This document shows positions 40,685-49,686 of a DNA stretch of 64,000 nt, one piece after another. The stretch's first letter is position 1. The number at the start of each line of letters is the position of its first letter. Both the position numbers and the translations under genes were made by a program. Source of the DNA: Curtobacterium sp. TC1 (lineage in GTDB: Bacteria > Actinomycetota > Actinomycetes > Actinomycetales > Microbacteriaceae). Under the pieces are notes generated by a model, which saw nothing but the letters and a program-made list of their open reading frames with translations, made no database searches and was not told the DNA's origin. The stretch spans positions 3,162,001-3,226,000 of the forward strand of contig NZ_CP081964.1 in NCBI RefSeq assembly GCF_019844075.1, given 5' to 3'.

Positions 40685-41943
40685 CGGGGTTCGATCACCT
40701 CGACGCCACCGAGGTAGGGGCGCAGCACCTCGGGCACGACGACGGAGCCGTCGGCCTGCTGGTGCGTCTCGAGGATCGCGACGATCCAGCGGGTGGTCGC
40801 GAGGGTGCCGTTCAGGGTGGCGACCGGAGCGGTCTTGCCGCTCTCGGTGCGGTAGCGGATGTCGAGGCGACGGGCCTGGAACGTCGTGCAGTTCGACGTC
40901 GAGGTGAGCTCGCGGAACGTGCCCTGCGTCGGGACCCAGGCCTCGATGTCGTACTTCTTCGCCGCGCTCGTGCCGAGGTCACCCGCGGCGACGTCGATCA
41001 CGCGGTAGTGCAGTCCGAGGTCCTGCAGCATCTGCTCCTGGTACGACACCAGCTTCTCGTGCTCGGCCTCGGCCTGGTCCGGGTGGACGTACGCGAACAT
41101 CTCGAGCTTGTTGAACTGGTGCACGCGCAGGATGCCGCGGTTGTCCTTGCCCGCCGACCCGGCCTCGCGCCGGTAGCAGGTCGACCAGCCGGCGTAGCGG
41201 TGCGCGGTGTTCTCGATGTCGAGGATCTCGTCGGCGTGGAAGCCGGCGAGTGCGACCTCGCTCGTGCCGGTCAGGTACAGGTCGTCGGCCTCGAGCCGGT
41301 AGACCTCGGCCGCGTGCTCACCGAGGAAGCCGGTGCCCGCCATGGTCTCGGGGCGGACGAGCGTCGGGGTGATGAGCGGCTCGAAGCCGGCGGCGATGGC
41401 ACGGTCGAGGCCGAGCGACATGAGCGCGATCTCGAGCCGGGCACCGAGGCCGCGCAGGAAGTAGAAGCGCGAGCCGGAGACCTTCACACCGCGGGGGATG
41501 TCGATGATGCCGAGGTGCTCGCCGAGGTCGGCGTGGTCCTTCGGCTCGAAGTCGAACTCGGGCTTCGTGCCGACCGTGCGGAGGGTGACGAAGTCCTCTT
41601 CGCCACCGGCCGGGACGCCCGGCAGGACGACGTTCGGGATGGCGCGGACGACCGAGTTGAAGGTGTCCTCGGCCGCGGTGACGGTGGCCTGGGCCTCCTT
41701 CACCTGCGCCGAGAGCGCCTGGGCCTGCTGCACGAGCGCGGCCTTCTCGTCCTTCGGGGCCTTGGCGACGGTCTTGCCGAAGGCGTTCTGCTCGGCGCGG
41801 AGCGACTCGAACGCGGTGATCGCGCTGCGGCGGGCGGCATCGGCGGCGACGGCCTCGTCGACGACGGCGACGGAGGCACGGCGGGACTCCTGCGAGGCCT
41901 TGATGACGTCCGGGTTGTCACGAAGCAGCTGGGGATCGATCAC
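40681..41943 (-). CDS. serS: seryl-tRNA synthetase
   Basis: 420 residues. The N-terminal antiparallel coiled-coil (about 30-105) binds the long variable arm of tRNA-Ser. The class II catalytic core includes [17 protein letters not shown] (motif region for Ser binding), [28 protein letters not shown] (motif 2, in parts) and [16 protein letters not shown] (motif 3). It charges both tRNA-Ser species of this window. It is divergent from the diacylglycerol kinase gene with an 86-base gap. Confidence 0.97.
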   Translation of the reverse strand: MIDPQLLRDNPDVIKASQESRRASVAVVDEAVAADAARRSAITAFESLRAEQNAFGKTVAKAPKDEKAALVQQAQALSAQVKEAQATVTAAEDTFNSVVRAIPNVVLPGVPAGGEEDFVTLRTVGTKPEFDFEPKDHADLGEHLGIIDIPRGVKVSGSRFYFLRGLGARLEIALMSLGLDRAIAAGFEPLITPTLVRPETMAGTGFLGEHAAEVYRLEADDLYLTGTSEVALAGFHADEILDIENTAHRYAGWSTCYRREAGSAGKDNRGILRVHQFNKLEMFAYVHPDQAEAEHEKLVSYQEQMLQDLGLHYRVIDVAAGDLGTSAAKKYDIEAWVPTQGTFRELTSTSNCTTFQARRLDIRYRTESGKTAPVATLNGTLATTRWIVAILETHQQADGSVVVPEVLRPYLGGVEVIEPR

Positions 41944-42029
41944 CGCTCCATCCTAGAGGCGGCGACATCCACGTCGACCGTCCGCGCGGGGCTGTCCACG
42001 CGCAGCATCCGATCGGTACCGTTGGTCCC

Positions 42030-43106
42030 ATGTCGACCCCTTCGGAGACCGCGCCCGCGGACCAGGACGCCCTCCCCACCGAGCACCGGACGGCAGCCGT
42101 GGTCTACAACCCGGTCAAGGTCCACCTGCCCACCCTCAAGGCCACCGTTGAACAGCACCAGCAGGAAGCCGGCTGGGCCGAGACCCTGTGGTTCGAGACC
42201 ACCGAGGAAGACCCGGGTGGCGGCATGGCCCGCGCAGCGCTCGATGCCGGGGCCGACGTCGTCGCCGCCGCGGGTGGCGACGGCACCGTGCGCGCTGTCG
42301 CCGAGGTCGTGCACGGCTCCGGCGCCGCGCTCGCACTGCTGCCCAGCGGGACGGGCAACCTGCTCGCCCGCAACATGAAGCTCCCCCTCGACGACCTGGC
42401 GAGCAGCGCCCACACGATCTTCTCCGGACACGACCGCTCCATCGACTTCGGACTGCTCGGCGTCGAGCGACCCGACGGCGCCCGCGAGCAGTTCGGCTTC
42501 GTCGTGATGGCGGGGCTCGGGCTCGACGCCCGGATGATCGCGAACACCCGCCCCGAGCTGAAGAAGCGCGTCGGCTGGCTCGCCTACCTCGACTCGCTGC
42601 TGCGCTCCGTGCGGGACACCGACGGCTTCGAGTTCAAGTACCGGCTCGACGACTCGGCCCGCAACGGGTCGGTGCGCGCGCACTCGGTGATCGTCGGCAA
42701 CTGCGGCATGCTGCAGGCCAACGCGATGCTCCTGCCCGACGCCGAGATCGACGACGGGGTGTTCGACATCGTCGTGATGCGGCCCCGCGGGTTCTTCGGC
42801 TGGGTCCGGATCGGCGCGCGGGTGTTCTGGGAGAACGGCATCCTGCGTTGGTTCCGACGCTCGGCACTGTCCGACACCCTGATCGGCCGCCGCATCACCA
42901 CGGCGGCGAAGCAGGAACGCCCGCTGCGCTACATGCGCGGCGAGGAGTTCACGCTGCGGCTCGAGAAGCCCGACGAGTTCGAGATCGACGGCGACCCGGT
43001 GGGCGAGATCACGGCGTTCCGCGCCCGGATCGACCCCGGTTCGCTGACCGTCAAGGTGCCGACGGTCGAGCCGAAGCCGAGCTGGGTGCGCGGCCGCAAG
43101 CGCTGA
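42030..43106 (+). CDS. diacylglycerol/lipid kinase family protein
   Basis: 358 residues. The DAGK catalytic domain shows VVYNPVK, AAAGGDGTVRAVA (about 93-105) and LLPSGTGNLLARN. The C-terminal domain of the YegS/DgkB type follows. It phosphorylates diacylglycerol or a related lipid at the membrane, recycling lipids from envelope polymer synthesis. The C-terminus is basic (SWVRGRKR). Confidence 0.9.
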   Translation: MSTPSETAPADQDALPTEHRTAAVVYNPVKVHLPTLKATVEQHQQEAGWAETLWFETTEEDPGGGMARAALDAGADVVAAAGGDGTVRAVAEVVHGSGAALALLPSGTGNLLARNMKLPLDDLASSAHTIFSGHDRSIDFGLLGVERPDGAREQFGFVVMAGLGLDARMIANTRPELKKRVGWLAYLDSLLRSVRDTDGFEFKYRLDDSARNGSVRAHSVIVGNCGMLQANAMLLPDAEIDDGVFDIVVMRPRGFFGWVRIGARVFWENGILRWFRRSALSDTLIGRRITTAAKQERPLRYMRGEEFTLRLEKPDEFEIDGDPVGEITAFRARIDPGSLTVKVPTVEPKPSWVRGRKR

Positions 43107-43361
43107 GCCGGGAGGTGCCCGCGCTGCACCGTGCGGGGTTGTTCGGCCTGTGCGCGGTTGCGCGGGCCGGGCGATCACGCACCGTGCGGGTTTGTTCAGC
43201 ACGTGCGCGGTTGTGCGGACCGGGGTTATCACGCACCGTGCGGGGTCGTTCGACTGGTGCGCGGTTGCGCGCTCGGTGCGAGGTTGTAACGGCGCACGGA
43301 GCGGGCAACCTCGCACCGGCCAACAAGAGCCGCACCGTGCGGCAGACAGCAGCGCCGCGCG
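43107..43361. repeat. tandem and inverted repeat cluster between convergent genes
   Basis: Three tandem units of 53-54 bases start at 43126, 43179 and 43233, each beginning GCACCGTGCGGG and containing TGCGCGGTTG. The third runs into GGTGCGAGGTTG (43275-43286), which is exactly inverted as CAACCTCGCACC at 43306-43317. A further GCACCGTGCGG is at 43332. Located between the convergent lipid kinase and pheA genes. The same words recur at 61203-61356. Confidence 0.75.
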
Positions 43362-44318
43362 TCAGCCCGCGTCGGGCTCGCCGGACACGATCGCGCGCAG
43401 CCAGTCCCGCGCCTCGACGAACGCCGCGTCGGAGTACCGCGTCGGTACCTCGGGCTGGACGCCGTCGGCCCGCGGGTACGACCCGAGGAACGTCACGCGC
43501 GGGCTGAACCGGCGCAGCCCGAGCAGGGCGTCGGCCACGCGCTCGTCCCGCACGTGGCCGTCCAGGTCGATGACGAACCGGTAGCGGCCGAGCTCGTCGC
43601 CGATCGGGCGCGACGACAGCAGCCCCATGTTGATGCCGCGGGTCGCGAACTGCTCGAGCATGTCGACCAGGGCGCCGGGGTGGTCGGCGGGCAGCTCGAC
43701 GATGACGCTGGTCTTGTCGGCGCCGGTCGGCTCGGGCAGCGCGAGCGTCTTCGACACGAGCACGAAGCGGGTGACGGCCGAGGCGTTGTCGCCGATCGAC
43801 GACGCGAGCACGACGACGTCGTGGTGGTCGGTGATGCCCGGCGGGGCGACGGCGGCGTCGGCGGTGGGGTTCGCCTCGAGCAGGGCGAGTGCGGCCGCGA
43901 CGTTCGACGACGCCGGGATGTGACCGTGGCCGGGCAGGTTCGCCTCGAGCCAGTTGTGGGTCTGCGCGTACGCCACCGGGTGGGCGTTCACGGTGCGGAC
44001 GTCGGCGAGCGTGGTGCCGGGGCGTGCGACGAGCACGAAGTCGACCGGCACCAGGTACTCCCCCACGATCCGCACGCCGGGGATCCGCGCGAGGGCGTCC
44101 TGCGTGGCGCTGACCCCGCCGTCGACGCTGTTCTCGATCGCGATGACCGCGCCGACCGAACGGCCGGACATGACGTCGTCGAGCGCTTCACCGACGTTGT
44201 TGACGCTCCGCCACGGCTTGCCGGCCGCGGCGTCGACGAGCTTGAGGGCCGCCTCGGTGAAGGTGCCGGCGGGTCCGAGGTAGGAGTACGTGTCGGACGG
44301 CGCGGCGGGGTCGGTCAT
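43362..44318 (-). CDS. pheA: prephenate dehydratase
   Basis: 318 residues. The catalytic domain opens with YSYLGPAGTFTEAAL and includes AIENSVDGGVSATQD. The C-terminal ACT domain carries the phenylalanine-sensing ESRP-like region (LLSSRPIGDELGRYRFVIDLDGH). It converts prephenate to phenylpyruvate in phenylalanine synthesis and should be feedback inhibited by Phe. Three similar 11-base elements lie upstream. Confidence 0.95.
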   Translation of the reverse strand: MTDPAAPSDTYSYLGPAGTFTEAALKLVDAAAGKPWRSVNNVGEALDDVMSGRSVGAVIAIENSVDGGVSATQDALARIPGVRIVGEYLVPVDFVLVARPGTTLADVRTVNAHPVAYAQTHNWLEANLPGHGHIPASSNVAAALALLEANPTADAAVAPPGITDHHDVVVLASSIGDNASAVTRFVLVSKTLALPEPTGADKTSVIVELPADHPGALVDMLEQFATRGINMGLLSSRPIGDELGRYRFVIDLDGHVRDERVADALLGLRRFSPRVTFLGSYPRADGVQPEVPTRYSDAAFVEARDWLRAIVSGEPDAG

Positions 44319-44342
44319 GGGCCGAGCCTATTGCAGGGAAGG

Positions 44343-44398
44343 ACTCCGAACGGCCGCGAAAAGCGCCCATTCGGAGACACCGGGACCCCATACGGAGT
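44343..44398. promoter_or_regulatory. three-copy 11-base element upstream of pheA
   Basis: ACTCCGAACGG (44343-44353), then CCATTCGGAGA (44367-44377) and CCATACGGAGT (44388-44398) in the other orientation. All fit ACTCCGNANGG with at most one mismatch. The last two are 21 bases apart. They lie 25-80 bases upstream of pheA, in the 85-base gap after the marR gene. A regulator-binding site is likely. Confidence 0.5.
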
Positions 44399-44403
44399 AG
44401 GCG

Positions 44404-44949
44404 TCAGTCCGTCGCCGCACCCGTCAGCCGCTGCTCGCAGATCGCGGTGTCGTCGTCGTCCCGCGGGTACGTCAGCGCCGCGAACCGCCCCTCGGGGTCG
44501 AGCCGCGTCAGCAGTGCGGCCGCGATGCCGTCGAGCTGGACGACCTGCTCGTCGCTCAGCGCGTCGATCACGACGTGGCGTGCGGTGCGGACGTGGTCCG
44601 GAGCGGCCTCGACGATCGTGGCGAACCCGGCGTCGGTGAGCCGGACGTCGGTCGCCCGGCGGTCCGAGGTCGAGGGGCAGCGCGTCACGAGCCCGCGCTT
44701 CTCGAGCCGGGACACCACGTGCGACAGCCGCGGCAGCGAGGCGTTCGTGGCCGAGGCGAGCGCCGACATCCGCAGCGTACGGCTGTCGGTCTCGGAGAGC
44801 ATCGCGATGACCATGTAGTCGAAGTGCGTCAGGTCGGCGTCGCGCTGCAGCTGTTGGTCGAGCGCGGCCGGCAGGAGTTCCATGACGGCCACGAGCTTCA
44901 TCCACGCGCGCAGCTGCTCGCGGGTGAGCCAAGGGGTCTCGTCGGTCAT
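44404..44949 (-). CDS. MarR family transcriptional regulator
   Basis: 181 residues. The winged helix shows LRMSALASATNASLPRLSHVVSRLEKRGLV and DRRATDVRLTDAG. Longer than the MarR protein at 7044 because of a C-terminal extension (about 150-181). It precedes pheA on the same strand; the repeated 11-base elements between them might be its targets. The effector is unknown. Confidence 0.88.
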   Translation of the reverse strand: MTDETPWLTREQLRAWMKLVAVMELLPAALDQQLQRDADLTHFDYMVIAMLSETDSRTLRMSALASATNASLPRLSHVVSRLEKRGLVTRCPSTSDRRATDVRLTDAGFATIVEAAPDHVRTARHVVIDALSDEQVVQLDGIAAALLTRLDPEGRFAALTYPRDDDDTAICEQRLTGAATD

Positions 44950-44977
44950 GTCGGCATCCTACCGAAAGGTTGTCGCT

Positions 44978-45427
44978 TTAACCAGTGATCTGCGAGCCAC
45001 GCACGACAGACCGCCGCGCCCGCACCACCCCGATGGCGAGCACCGCCACCACCACGAGCAGCAGCACCCCCTCGACGATCAGCAACCGCGTGCCGTAGTC
45101 GAACGGCAGGACCGTGGGGTTCTTCTGCCCGTGCCGCTTCGCCGCGATCTCGGGCAGCACCACGAGCGCGAGCACGCTGCCGAGCACGATCGCCGCCTGC
45201 ACGACCACGAGCACCCAGGCGCGCAGCGACCGACCGGCCCGCCGGAGCAGCAGCCCGGCACCGACGACGAACGGCGACAGGATCGCGTCGTGCAGGATGA
45301 CCGCACCGAGCAGCCAGGCGGCCAACCCACCGATGCGCTTCGGCGACACGGAGGTCACGAGGACGGACGCCCCGAACGCGATCACCAGCACGCCGACCAC
45401 GACGAGCACGATCCGCGCGGCCTTCAC
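44978..45427 (-). CDS. four-helix membrane protein linked to the Moco oxidoreductase
   Basis: 149 residues from GTG 45427. Four hydrophobic segments (about 4-25, 32-54, 68-90 and 112-135) with a polar loop containing KRHGQKNPTVLPFDYGTR. The start overlaps the stop of the Moco oxidoreductase gene by 4 bases (GTGA), so it is probably a subunit, assembly factor or electron-transfer partner. No family recognised and no obvious haem-binding His pair. Confidence 0.65.
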   Translation of the reverse strand: MKAARIVLVVVGVLVIAFGASVLVTSVSPKRIGGLAAWLLGAVILHDAILSPFVVGAGLLLRRAGRSLRAWVLVVVQAAIVLGSVLALVVLPEIAAKRHGQKNPTVLPFDYGTRLLIVEGVLLLVVVAVLAIGVVRARRSVVRGSQITG

Positions 45428-46797
45428 CGCAGCACCTCGATCTTCTCGATCCACTTGGTCTGGAGCACGCCGGGTCGTCCGGGAGCGATGACCCGCGCCG
45501 GGAACCCGTGGTCCAGGTCGAGCGTCGAACCGTTCAGTTCGAGCGCCACCAGGGTCGTCGGGTCCTCGGCGTACTCCGGCCCCATGTCCATGATCCGGTA
45601 GCCGCCGTGCCGCTCCAGGCTCGTGACCCGCACGTGCGATCCGGGTTCGGCCTGCACGGCACCGAGCAGGTCGCGCATCCGGATGCCCTTCCACGTCGCC
45701 ATCTGGCTCCACCCCTCGACGCACGAGATCGGCAGGTCGACCTCGGTGGTGCCGAGGGCGACGAGTTCCGCACGGACGAAGGTGCGGGTCACGTCGGGTC
45801 CGACGACCGTCAAGGTCCAGTCCGCGGCGGTCGCACTGGCGAGCACGCCCGCCGCGCGGGCGGTGCGGTTGACCGGCAGGCCGTTCGCACCGAGACCGCG
45901 CTGGCGCGCTCCGAACACGTTGAACGGTTCAGCGAGCTTCGAGGACTGCCCCGCCGTCAGGGCGACGACGCCCACGACCGCGGCCGTCACGCCGCCGAAG
46001 AACCCGCGTCGCGCGATCCGCTGACGTCGGCCCTGTGCACGCTCGTCGACCGACCGGGAGGCCCGGGTCGGCTCCGCCGTGTCGGCCGCCGGTTGCGCGG
46101 CGACCTCGTCCACCCCGTCGATCCAGCGGAACACGCGGCCCAGCAGGCCGGGTGCCGTGGACCCGACGGTCTCGGAGACCGCAGCGTGCGGGGCGGACGC
46201 GGGCCGGGCCTCCCGGGTCGGCGGGAGGAGCTCGCTGCCGGACGCAGGGTCCGCGATGAACCGGCCCAGCTCGTCGTACGAGTCGCGCTTCCGCCAGTAG
46301 CGGGCGATCACCGGCAGCTTCGACGCGATGTGGATGATCAGCGACCCGATGATCACGTACGCCATCGCGTTGTGCACCTGGCGGAACGGGAACGGCCACG
46401 GGTACCACTGGTACGTGTTGAGCAGACCGGTCGTGACCTGGATGATCGACGCCGACACGAGCACGGCGATCGACAGCCGCTCGAACAGGTGCAGCACGCC
46501 GCGCACCGGCGGCACCTGCACCAGCGCGGGCATGACCGTGTTGAGCTTCGCCAGCAGCAGCGGGATGATCGCGATGCCGGTGGTGATGTGCAGGCCCTGC
46601 GTGAACTGGTAGAGCTGCGTCGGCCGGGTCGGGAACCGCATCCAGCCGAGGGGCTCCTGCAGCAGGTGGCTGTAGATGCCGGTCCCGAAGCAGACCACGA
46701 ACGCCAGGCCGAGCAGTCGTCCGAGCACCACCGCGGAGCGCGCGTTCCGGTTCGGCGAGGCCAGTGCGGCCCGCGCCTCGAACAGCAGGTGTCGCAC
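45424..46797 (-). CDS. membrane molybdopterin oxidoreductase fused to cytochrome b561-like domain
   Basis: 457 residues from GTG 46797 (GAGG upstream). Four N-terminal membrane segments carry candidate haem ligands: H44, H70, H103, H142 and H156. A cytoplasmic linker of about 90 residues ends in QRIARRGFFGG (261-269), a twin-arginine-like motif, directly before a fifth membrane segment. The outer domain is sulfite-oxidase/MsrP-like, with the Mo-ligating C359 in DLPISCVEGWS. Actinobacterial proteins of this plan, like their Rieske proteins, use Sec for the first helices and Tat for the last. Substrate unknown. Confidence 0.85.
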   Translation of the reverse strand: MRHLLFEARAALASPNRNARSAVVLGRLLGLAFVVCFGTGIYSHLLQEPLGWMRFPTRPTQLYQFTQGLHITTGIAIIPLLLAKLNTVMPALVQVPPVRGVLHLFERLSIAVLVSASIIQVTTGLLNTYQWYPWPFPFRQVHNAMAYVIIGSLIIHIASKLPVIARYWRKRDSYDELGRFIADPASGSELLPPTREARPASAPHAAVSETVGSTAPGLLGRVFRWIDGVDEVAAQPAADTAEPTRASRSVDERAQGRRQRIARRGFFGGVTAAVVGVVALTAGQSSKLAEPFNVFGARQRGLGANGLPVNRTARAAGVLASATAADWTLTVVGPDVTRTFVRAELVALGTTEVDLPISCVEGWSQMATWKGIRMRDLLGAVQAEPGSHVRVTSLERHGGYRIMDMGPEYAEDPTTLVALELNGSTLDLDHGFPARVIAPGRPGVLQTKWIEKIEVLR

Positions 46798-46818
46798 GCC
46801 CGCTAGCCTCGACGGACC

Positions 46819-48258
46819 ATGAGCGACCGACTGCGTGCCGTCCGACCGTCCTCCGCCGCCGGTCCGGGTGCCCGTCTCGCCGTCGTGGGAGCGGTCGTCG
46901 GAGTCCTGGCCCTCGCGGGCGTCATCGCCTTCGGCGTCACGCATCTGGGGTTCCTCCGTTCCGACACTCGTTCGTCATTCGTTGCGTGGACGCTGATCGC
47001 TTGGACGGTGTTCGTGATCGCCGTGCTCGCACTGCGCTTCGTTCCCGCCCGGTGGACGACCGCCGTGGTCGTGGTCGGGGCGGTGGTGGTCGGGATCGCG
47101 GCGTTGGCCGGTCCCCCGAGCACGAGCACCGACTCGGCACGGTACGCGTGGGACGGCATCGTCCAGCATGCCGGTGTCTCACCGTACGCGCACACACCCC
47201 AGTCCACGGCACTGTCCGGTCTGCGGCCCGACTGGCTGTTCCCGGACAAGGTGAACGGCACGTGCGACGACCTCAAGCCCCGGTTCCGCGGCCTCGGCGA
47301 CGGCGCGGACGGCCACTGCACCGCGATCAACCGGCCGGACGTGACGACGATCTACCCGCCCATGGCGCAGCTCTGGTTCGCCGCCGTCCGCGCCTTCGTG
47401 CCGGCCACCGCGCAGTACATGCCGTTCCAGGTGGCGGGCCTGCTGCTGTCCCTCGTGGTGACCGTCGCCCTCGTGGTGGTGCTGCGGAAGACCGGTCGCC
47501 CGACGTGGTGGGCCGCGCTCTGGGCCTGGTCGCCGCTGGTGGCGTCCGAGGCCGTGACGAACTCGCACGTCGACGCCCTGGGCGCGGCGCTCGCGACCGC
47601 GGGTGCCGTGCTCGTCGCGTTCGGCCGACCGATCTGGGGCGGGATCGCGCTGGGAGCGGCCACGGCCACCAAGCTCATCCCGGCGATCGTGTACCCGCCG
47701 TTGCTCGGCCGGTGGCGGTCCTGGTGGGCGATCCCGGTCGGCATCGCCGTGTTCGGGCTGCTGTACGTGCCGTACGTGCTGACGACGGGGCTCGACGTGC
47801 TCGGGTACCTGCCCGGTTACCTGAGCGAGGAGGGCTACGAGGACGGATCCCGGTTCGCGCTGGTGTCGATGGTCTTCCGGGGCGACGCGGCGACCGTGGT
47901 GGTCGGGCTCGCCGTGCTGCTCGCCGCGTTCGTCGCGTGGCGGCTGTCGGACCCGTCCAGGCCGTGGTCCGGCGAGGTCCTGGTGATCGGCGTGACGTTC
48001 CTCGCCGTGACCCCGCGCTACCCCTGGTACGCGCTGCTGCTCATCCCGTTCGTGGTGCTGTCCGGGCGGTGGGAGTGGCTGTCGATCGGACTCGCGATCG
48101 CGCTGCGCGGGGTGTGGCCGTCGACGGACGCCTACCGGTGGTGGCTGCTCGCCGCGGTGGCCGTCATCGTGGTGGTCACGCTCCTGCGCACGAGCCGGTC
48201 CGACTGGCGGCGCTGGTGGGAACGGCTGTCGTTCCGGCGCGTCGAGCACGTACGCTGA
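46819..48258 (+). CDS. membrane glycosyltransferase, GT87/DUF2029-like
   Basis: 479 residues with about 12-13 hydrophobic segments. The first extracytoplasmic loop contains DSARYAWDGIVQHAGVSPYA, in which the Asp resembles the catalytic Asp of GT-C enzymes, and HCTAINRPDVTTIYPPMAQ. Such proteins transfer mannose or arabinose from polyprenyl phosphate to cell-envelope glycans. The ATG is only 21 bases from the start of the divergent Moco oxidoreductase, so the two promoters must lie within or between the coding ends. It precedes moaA by 5 bases. Confidence 0.8.
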   Translation: MSDRLRAVRPSSAAGPGARLAVVGAVVGVLALAGVIAFGVTHLGFLRSDTRSSFVAWTLIAWTVFVIAVLALRFVPARWTTAVVVVGAVVVGIAALAGPPSTSTDSARYAWDGIVQHAGVSPYAHTPQSTALSGLRPDWLFPDKVNGTCDDLKPRFRGLGDGADGHCTAINRPDVTTIYPPMAQLWFAAVRAFVPATAQYMPFQVAGLLLSLVVTVALVVVLRKTGRPTWWAALWAWSPLVASEAVTNSHVDALGAALATAGAVLVAFGRPIWGGIALGAATATKLIPAIVYPPLLGRWRSWWAIPVGIAVFGLLYVPYVLTTGLDVLGYLPGYLSEEGYEDGSRFALVSMVFRGDAATVVVGLAVLLAAFVAWRLSDPSRPWSGEVLVIGVTFLAVTPRYPWYALLLIPFVVLSGRWEWLSIGLAIALRGVWPSTDAYRWWLLAAVAVIVVVTLLRTSRSDWRRWWERLSFRRVEHVR

Positions 48259-48263
48259 GCCGC

Positions 48264-49310
48264 ATGGCACCCGCGACCCTGCTCGGCACGACCGTGGACC
48301 CGGCGTCCGCCGGACTCGTCGACCGCTTCGGGCGTCGCGCGATCGACCTGCGGGTGTCCCTGACCGAACGCTGCAACCTGCGCTGTACCTACTGCATGCC
48401 GGCCGCCGGGCTGCCGTTCGCCCCCGACGACGCCCTGATGACCGCTACGGAGATCGAGCGACTGGTCCGCATCGGGTCGTCGCGGTTCGGCGTGCGCAAG
48501 GTGCGGTTCACCGGCGGCGAGCCGATGCTCCGGCACGACCTGGTCGACGTGATCGCCCGGTGCGCGGCACTGCCCGACGCCCCGGAACTGTCCCTCACCA
48601 CGAACGCCATCGGCCTCGCCCACCGCGCCCAGGCCCTGTACGACGCCGGACTGCGGCGCGTGAACGTGTCGCTCGACACCGTCGACCCCGACGTGTTCAC
48701 CACCGTGACCCGCCGCCCGTTCCTCGACAAGGTCATCGCCGGACTGTCGGCCGCACACGACGCCGGCCTCGACATCAAGGTGAACGCGGTGCTGCTGCGC
48801 GGGATCAACGACGAGGCCGCGCCGGAGTTGCTGCGCTGGTGCCTCGACCGCGGCTACGAACTGCGGTTCATCGAGCAGATGCCGCTCGACCCCGACCACG
48901 CGTGGGACCGCACCGAGATGGTGACCGCGACCGAGACCCGTGCGCTGCTGGCGTCGTCGTTCGTGCTGACACCGGACGATGCCCCGCGCGACGGCGCCCC
49001 GGCCGAGCGGTACCGGGTGCAGGACGCGCGCTCCGGTGCGCCACTCGGCACCGTCGGGATCATCGCGAGCATCACCGAGTCGTTCTGCGCCGACTGCACC
49101 CGCACCCGGTTGACGGCCGACGGCAACGTCCGGAGCTGCCTGTTCTCCGACGCGGAGACCGACGTGCTCGGACCGATGCGCGCAGGGGCCTCCGACGACG
49201 ACGTGGCCGAGCTGTGGCGCCGGGCGATGTGGGCGAAGCCGCGCGACCACGGCGACGACAGCGACGAGCTCGTGCACCCGACGCGCGGCATGAGCGCGAT
49301 CGGCGGCTGA
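48264..49310 (+). CDS. moaA: GTP 3',8-cyclase (molybdenum cofactor biosynthesis)
   Basis: 348 residues from ATG 48264, 5 bases after the glycosyltransferase stop. The radical-SAM cluster is TERCNLRCTYCMP with C37, C41 and C44. The second [4Fe-4S] cluster is in SFCADCTRTRL...SCLF, and the C-terminal GMSAIGG with the diglycine is present. It performs the first step of Moco synthesis from GTP, together with MoaC, which is not in the window. Confidence 0.96.
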   Translation: MAPATLLGTTVDPASAGLVDRFGRRAIDLRVSLTERCNLRCTYCMPAAGLPFAPDDALMTATEIERLVRIGSSRFGVRKVRFTGGEPMLRHDLVDVIARCAALPDAPELSLTTNAIGLAHRAQALYDAGLRRVNVSLDTVDPDVFTTVTRRPFLDKVIAGLSAAHDAGLDIKVNAVLLRGINDEAAPELLRWCLDRGYELRFIEQMPLDPDHAWDRTEMVTATETRALLASSFVLTPDDAPRDGAPAERYRVQDARSGAPLGTVGIIASITESFCADCTRTRLTADGNVRSCLFSDAETDVLGPMRAGASDDDVAELWRRAMWAKPRDHGDDSDELVHPTRGMSAIGG

Positions 49311-49313
49311 GCG

Positions 49314-49553
49314 ATGACCACGATCCGGTTCTTCGCCGCTGCCCGGGCGGCGGTCGGCGTCGACGACCTGTCCACGACGGCTGCCACGATCGACGAGGCC
49401 CTGCGCGAGGTCACGGCCACCGACCCGTCGCGTTGGGGTGCGTTGCAGGAGCGTTGCTCGTTCCTGGTCGACGGCGTGACCACCCGCGATCGCAGCACCG
49501 TGCTGTCCGGGGTCGCGGTCGTCGACGTCATGCCCCCCTTCGCCGGCGGCTGA
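49314..49553 (+). CDS. moaD: molybdopterin synthase sulfur-carrier subunit
   Basis: 79 residues with a ubiquitin-like fold: TIRFFAAARAAVGV at the start and the obligatory C-terminal diglycine (PPFAGG), which becomes a thiocarboxylate. It follows moaA by 3 bases. The MoeB-rhodanese protein at 53902 is the probable activating enzyme. MoaE is not encoded in the window. Confidence 0.93.
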   Translation: MTTIRFFAAARAAVGVDDLSTTAATIDEALREVTATDPSRWGALQERCSFLVDGVTTRDRSTVLSGVAVVDVMPPFAGG

Positions 49554-49599
49554 TCGGCGCTCGTTCGTTCCCAGAACGCACGCGATGCCCGGTGCTTCC

Positions 49600-49636
49600 G
49601 GGCGTACCGGGTCGAAACTTCCGACCGGGTACGCCC
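49600..49636. terminator. hairpin between convergent moaD and antiporter genes
   Basis: Arms 49600-49614 (GGGCGTACCGGGTCG) and 49622-49636 pair with one mismatch around a 7-base loop. It can serve both converging transcripts. Confidence 0.65.
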
Positions 49637-49686
49637 GAATCGACCAGGTACGCCGCCACGCCGCCGCCCCGCCCCGCCCGACCGCG

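Noticed and set aside
43126..43290. Regular 53-54-base units read as a CRISPR array
   Set aside because: The whole unit is repeated, not just short repeats around unique spacers, and similarity fades across the unit. No cas genes are present.
46764..48263. A glycosyltransferase-MoaA fusion in the moaA frame
   Set aside because: The moaA frame is open upstream, but that part is antisense-like composition and overlaps the glycosyltransferase read in another frame. moaA starts at ATG 48264.
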